A stretch of DNA of 10,018 nucleotides from Rhodospirillaceae bacterium (GTDB taxonomy: Bacteria > Pseudomonadota > Alphaproteobacteria > Rhodospirillales > Magnetovibrionaceae), in NCBI GenBank assembly GCA_029883045.1, contig JAOUJU010000048.1, forward strand, positions 1-10,018, written 5' to 3'. How positions within the stretch are numbered: the first letter of the stretch is position 1; each line of letters starts with the position of its first letter. Of the stretch, positions 6,560 to 10,018 are shown piece after piece. The translations under genes and the position numbers were made by a program. The notes under the pieces are model-generated. The model had not been told where the DNA came from and did not search any database. It saw only the letters and a list, made by a program, of their open reading frames with translations.

Positions 6560-6573
6560 TCTCCGGGGGGAGA
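6560..6573 (+). promoter_or_regulatory. small hairpin enclosing the solute-binding gene's ribosome site
   Basis: TCTCC (6560-6564) pairs perfectly with GGAGA (6569-6573) around a GGGG loop. The G-rich strand GGGGGGAG (6565-6572) is also the Shine-Dalgarno sequence, 8 bases before the ATG at 6581. The hairpin has only five pairs, so it would reduce rather than block ribosome access unless stabilised. The effect is inferred from sequence. Confidence 0.4.
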
Positions 6574-6580
6574 TTAAGTT

Positions 6581-7312
6581 ATGACAAATAAATTCTCAGC
6601 AATATTTGTATTGCTGCTAAGTGTAATGTTCCATTTTGATGGAGCATTGGCCGCAGAAAAAATATATTTGAGCTCCGGCATACGCGATCCATTTACCACC
6701 ATAAATAAAGACGGTTTCATTGACCAAATCGTGCGTGAGGCATTTTCCAGAATAGGCGTAGATGCGGAAGTTATCGTTTATCAAAATTCGGCCAAATCAC
6801 TGTCTAATGCTAATTCCGGAATTGATGATGGCGCTGCCCTACGGATAAAGGGCATAGATAAGAAATTTACAAATTTGGTGATTGTTCCGGAAAAACTGAT
6901 GGATAACGATTTTATTGCCTATTCATTGGGCATGAATAAAATGGTGAGCGATTGGAAATCTCTCGAAAAATATAAAATAACCCATATCGAAGGTTGGCAA
7001 ATATTTAAAAACAATACTAAAAATCACCCAAACGTCACCTTGGTCAAAACCCCACAAGAAATGTTTGACAGTCTGTCGCAGTTGGAAATTGACGTAATAT
7101 TATATGAACGCTGGCAGGGGCTGTGGCGGGCAAAGGAAATGGGGCTAAAGGTTAAATCGCATGAACCACCCCTAGCATCGGTGGAAATGTTTATGTATTT
7201 GAACAATAAACATAAAGATAAAGCCATTCCGGTGGCAACGGCCCTTGCGCAAATGAAAAAAGACGGAACATATGAAAGAATATATAACCAGACACTGGCT
7301 ATATTAAAGTAA
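6581..7312 (+). CDS. exported solute-binding-like protein (SBP family 3 style)
   Basis: A 243-residue protein with a clear Sec signal peptide: Lys4, a hydrophobic stretch at about 5-19, and an ALA-type cleavage site after residue 24 or 25. The mature part of about 218 residues has the length and general pattern of family 3 extracellular solute-binding proteins: an early I-R-D-P-F segment after the first strand, a mid-protein hinge, and a C-terminal helix carrying M-K-K-D-G-T-Y-E-R-I-Y, which is very typical of this fold. These proteins bind amino acids or other small molecules in the periplasm. No permease or ATPase gene is next to it. Instead a sensor kinase starts 21 bases downstream, so it may present a ligand to the kinase rather than feed a transporter. 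The ribosome site GGGGGGAG is strong. The ligand cannot be inferred. Confidence 0.8.
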   Translation: MTNKFSAIFVLLLSVMFHFDGALAAEKIYLSSGIRDPFTTINKDGFIDQIVREAFSRIGVDAEVIVYQNSAKSLSNANSGIDDGAALRIKGIDKKFTNLVIVPEKLMDNDFIAYSLGMNKMVSDWKSLEKYKITHIEGWQIFKNNTKNHPNVTLVKTPQEMFDSLSQLEIDVILYERWQGLWRAKEMGLKVKSHEPPLASVEMFMYLNNKHKDKAIPVATALAQMKKDGTYERIYNQTLAILK

Positions 7313-7333
7313 GCAGTTCTAGGGGCGGTTTTT

Positions 7334-9955
7334 TTGCAAAAGAATTCATTTTTTTCAGCAAATCAGGCATTTATTACCATGGTGGCCTTGGTCATCAGTT
7401 TTTCCGTGTTTGGACTGGTTCGCAACATGGAAATACGCGATCTAGAAAAAGAATTTCACAATATAAGCAGCACGTACCATTCCTTGTTACAGGGCAGGAT
7501 GAATGACGTAAAAATATCCCTAGATACAGTTTCCCATTCGATCGAAATAGAAGAGTTTGTAAAGCGTGATAAATTTACCAACTTTGCAGATCGAACAATA
7601 AAACGAATGCCGGAATTAAAAGCATTTTTCTGGGCACCTGTAATAGACCATATGCACCGCAGCACCATTGAAGGGGAAAACTGGAATTTTGGCCTTGGTG
7701 GGAAAAGCCTGATGGACAAATCTGGCAATGCCATGCCAAATGGCGGTGATAAAAATATACAGCATTTACCGATTTTGTACGCCGAACCTATTTTTGGCAA
7801 TCGCGATTTAGTTGGGTTTGATATTTTTTCTGACAACGACCTTGGTGCGCTATTTCGTCAAGCGCGTGATTATAATGTTGTGATCCCGATTTCGGGAAAA
7901 CTTTCCAGGCCATTGCTGGGAAAAATAACTGAAACCAGCAACCAGATGATTTCCTTGGTACAACCAGTTTACAAAAACCCCAATGATGTTTCTACCATTG
8001 CCGAACGGCGGGCTTCAATTCGTGGCTTTGTTATTGCACAAATTGATGTAGGGCTGGAACTAGAGGCCGCCATTGCCGGGCACAACCCCCAAGGGTTAGA
8101 TGTTTATATTATTGATGCCGAGGCAGATTCTGGCGGTGAAATTATATATGTCCACAAATCGCGTGCCAGTAACGATAAAAATATTTTACCGTTTCAGCAG
8201 CTGTGGCAACAGCCCCTGTCAAGAATTGAGCCGATGGGTATTTCCGGCAGGCAATGGAAAATTATAATGCTGCCAACCAGTATTTTTTATGACAGCCACC
8301 GTTCTTATAGTTCATGGATTTTATTATCTGCCGGGATAATTTTTTCACTGTTCCTTTATAATATGCTTTTAAATATTCATCGCCGTGATGCTGACGTTAA
8401 GGCGTTGGTTGCGATTCGAACCAAAGAATTAAACGATAGTGAAACCAAAGTGCGATCAATTATCAATAATGTTGCCGAAGGCATTATTACAATTGATGCC
8501 TTGGGTACAATTGAAACATTTAATCCGGCTGCCGAAGAAATGTTTGGTTACAAACAAGAAGAAGTAATTGGGCAAAATATAAATATTTTATTGCCCCCGG
8601 CCGAACGGGTTGACCATGATAGCTATATAAATAATTCCAAATTAATAGCCCCGCGCATAATCAATAAAGCGCGCGATTTGTATGGCAGGCGCAAAAACGG
8701 CAGGCTATTTCCGATGGAATTGAACGTTTCTTCTATGGAAATTGACGGACAACGTAAATTTATTGGCATGATGCATGACATCAGCGAAAGAAAGAAAAAC
8801 GATGAAACCTTGCGCAAGGCATTGCAAGGCTTAGAACAAAGCGCTGACGCTGTATTCATTACCGACCTAGAAGGTAAAATAGAATATGTAAATCGCAAGT
8901 TTGTGGAATTTACTGGCTATAAATTCAAGGAAGTTAAGGGAAAGAACCCTAAAATAATTGCTTCGGGCAATACACCCAAAGAGGTCTATGCTGACCTATG
9001 GCGCACGATACTTTCCGGTAACGAATGGCGCGGTGAAATACAGGATAAAACAAAAGGCGGAGAAATTATCTGGGCTTCTGTCACTATTTCGCCGATTCGT
9101 GATAATAATGGAGAAATAACCCACTTTATTTCATCGCACCGCGATATCACCAAACGCAAGGAAAATGATTTAGCATTACGTGTAGCAATGCAAAAAACCG
9201 AAGTTGCCACAAAGGCAAAAAGCGAACTTTTGGCAAATATGAGCCACGAACTGCGCACCCCGCTTAATGCAATTATTGGTTTTTCTGATCTTATAATAAG
9301 CGCCACTTTCGGCAAGTTGGAACACAAGGAATATTCAGATTATGTAAATCTGATAAATAATTCCGGCAGACACTTGTTAGATATTATCAATGATATTCTT
9401 GATGTTTCCGCAATTGAGGCAGGCCGGGTCGAGCTAAGCGAAGGCATTGTTTCCATGAAAGATATAGTTGCAACGGTGCAAAGCATAATAAGCCAGCGCG
9501 CTGAACAGGGGAAGGTTGCGCTTGTTGTAGAAATTGACGAAGGCGCACAATCATTTGTGGCCGATGAACGACGAATGAAACAGATTTTGCTAAATCTTGT
9601 TTCCAACGCTGTCAAATTTACCAATGAAAATGGTTTGGTAAAAATAAATTATTTCGTTGATGAGCTTGGCCGTCCGGTAATATCGGTAAAAGATAACGGC
9701 ATCGGGATGAGCGAGTCCGAATTGAAAACCGCTCTTTCGCAATTTGGCCAAGTTGATGCAGGGTTAAACCGAAAAAATGAAGGAACGGGCCTTGGTTTGC
9801 CCTTGACCGTTGGTTTGATAAATCTTCATGGTGGTGAAATAACAATTAATAGCACCAAAGGAGAGGGAACAGAAGTAATCATCCATTTCCCTGCCGAAAG
9901 ATTATGCCAAAACTCTGTTGTTGATAACTTTGATGGCGCCACATTAGATGCTTAA
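7334..9955 (+). CDS. CHASE-PAS-PAS membrane sensor histidine kinase
   Basis: An 873-residue inner-membrane kinase. A helix at about 12-29 and another at about 327-346 bracket a periplasmic region of roughly 300 residues resembling a CHASE domain (F-F-W-A-P-V-I-D segment). Two cytoplasmic PAS domains follow, at about 370-488 and 497-612. The first resembles the FixL PAS but has Arg441 at the position matching the heme-ligand His. HisKA spans about 627-695, with phospho-acceptor His638 in SHELRTP. The ATPase domain has N758 in the N-box, DNGIG (787-791) and GTGLGL (817-822), so it looks active. There is no receiver domain, and no response regulator lies in the window. The TTG start is supported by AGGGG at 7321-7325, 8 bases upstream; starting at Met16 would cut the first helix. 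It is 21 bases behind the solute-binding gene, indicating one operon. Confidence 0.92.
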   Translation: MQKNSFFSANQAFITMVALVISFSVFGLVRNMEIRDLEKEFHNISSTYHSLLQGRMNDVKISLDTVSHSIEIEEFVKRDKFTNFADRTIKRMPELKAFFWAPVIDHMHRSTIEGENWNFGLGGKSLMDKSGNAMPNGGDKNIQHLPILYAEPIFGNRDLVGFDIFSDNDLGALFRQARDYNVVIPISGKLSRPLLGKITETSNQMISLVQPVYKNPNDVSTIAERRASIRGFVIAQIDVGLELEAAIAGHNPQGLDVYIIDAEADSGGEIIYVHKSRASNDKNILPFQQLWQQPLSRIEPMGISGRQWKIIMLPTSIFYDSHRSYSSWILLSAGIIFSLFLYNMLLNIHRRDADVKALVAIRTKELNDSETKVRSIINNVAEGIITIDALGTIETFNPAAEEMFGYKQEEVIGQNINILLPPAERVDHDSYINNSKLIAPRIINKARDLYGRRKNGRLFPMELNVSSMEIDGQRKFIGMMHDISERKKNDETLRKALQGLEQSADAVFITDLEGKIEYVNRKFVEFTGYKFKEVKGKNPKIIASGNTPKEVYADLWRTILSGNEWRGEIQDKTKGGEIIWASVTISPIRDNNGEITHFISSHRDITKRKENDLALRVAMQKTEVATKAKSELLANMSHELRTPLNAIIGFSDLIISATFGKLEHKEYSDYVNLINNSGRHLLDIINDILDVSAIEAGRVELSEGIVSMKDIVATVQSIISQRAEQGKVALVVEIDEGAQSFVADERRMKQILLNLVSNAVKFTNENGLVKINYFVDELGRPVISVKDNGIGMSESELKTALSQFGQVDAGLNRKNEGTGLGLPLTVGLINLHGGEITINSTKGEGTEVIIHFPAERLCQNSVVDNFDGATLDA

Positions 9956-9961
9956 AAGTAG

Positions 9962-10008
9962 AAAAATTTAAATAAACCTAGATAAATTTTAGAAGGTTTA
10001 AATTTTTT
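9962..10008 (+). terminator. AT-rich intrinsic terminator-like hairpin after the kinase
   Basis: AAACCT (9974-9979) pairs with AGGTTT (9994-9999) around a 14-base loop. The stem can continue below with AAAAATTT (9962-9969) and AAATTTTT (10000-10007) if AAAT at 9970-9973 bulges out. The right arm ends in six T. It lies 7 bases after the kinase stop, where the operon would end. The stem is AT-rich and so weaker than a classic GC-rich terminator. Confidence 0.45.
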
Positions 10009-10018
10009 CCAGCGCCCC

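Larger units (their letters stand above)
6249..6580. other. 332-base AT-rich divergent intergenic region
   Basis: This gap separates the minus-strand hemerythrin gene from the plus-strand solute-binding gene. The left part (6258-6330) holds the hemerythrin leader hairpin and a weak promoter. The middle (about 6335-6430) is very AT-rich and holds the best plus-strand promoter candidate plus ATATCA at 6378, 6399 and 6422. The right part (about 6490-6550) is an A-rich, nearly C- and G-free leader. I find no coding frame with a ribosome site, no tRNA-like fold and no perfect FNR-type TTGAT-N4-ATCAA palindrome. Confidence 0.6.

Noticed and set aside
8441..9145. Calling the kinase a heme-based oxygen sensor of the FixL type
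   Set aside because: The position matching the heme-binding His is Arg441, and FixL lacks a CHASE-type periplasmic domain, so only the PAS fold is shared.

Overview
The window reads as ordinary chromosomal DNA of a Gram-negative bacterium, most likely an alphaproteobacterium of the Rhodospirillales or a related marine or aquatic group. Base composition is moderately AT-rich by eye. The type I secretion pair, the short YkgJ-like cysteine protein, the single-domain bacteriohemerythrin and the wording of the histidine kinase H-box region all resemble alphaproteobacterial proteins. This placement is inference from protein style only. I see no RNA genes, CRISPR array, insertion sequence, integrase or attachment site.

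Layout from left to right. (1) A possible divergent gene start at the left edge, then a 435-residue MscS-family mechanosensitive channel behind an extended -10 promoter. (2) A 284-base gap with three 11-bp tandem repeats and candidate promoter elements, then a two-gene type I secretion operon: an ABC permease/ATPase and a membrane fusion protein that overlap by the ATGA arrangement. No outer-membrane TolC-type gene and no RTX-like substrate is present. (3) A short structured gap, then a YkgJ-like protein with ten cysteines. It converges tail to tail, 7 bases apart, with a bacteriohemerythrin on the minus strand. (4) A 332-base AT-rich gap with divergent promoters. The leader on each side can fold so that its Shine-Dalgarno sequence is paired. 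(5) A two-gene unit of an exported solute-binding-like protein and an 873-residue CHASE-PAS-PAS histidine kinase starting at TTG, ended by an AT-rich terminator-like hairpin.

How the genes may work together. The two secretion proteins form the inner-membrane part of a type I exporter. The solute-binding protein has no permease beside it but lies 21 bases before a kinase with a large periplasmic sensor domain, so the pair may be a ligand-sensing module. No response regulator is in the window. The hemerythrin is predicted to bind a di-iron centre, since all seven expected ligands are present. The MscS channel and the YkgJ-like protein have no evident functional link to their neighbours.

The points most worth a second look are the 11-bp repeat array before the secretion operon, the paired-SD leaders on both sides of the 332-base gap, the solute-binding protein/kinase pairing, and the FixL-like PAS domain whose heme-ligand position holds Arg.
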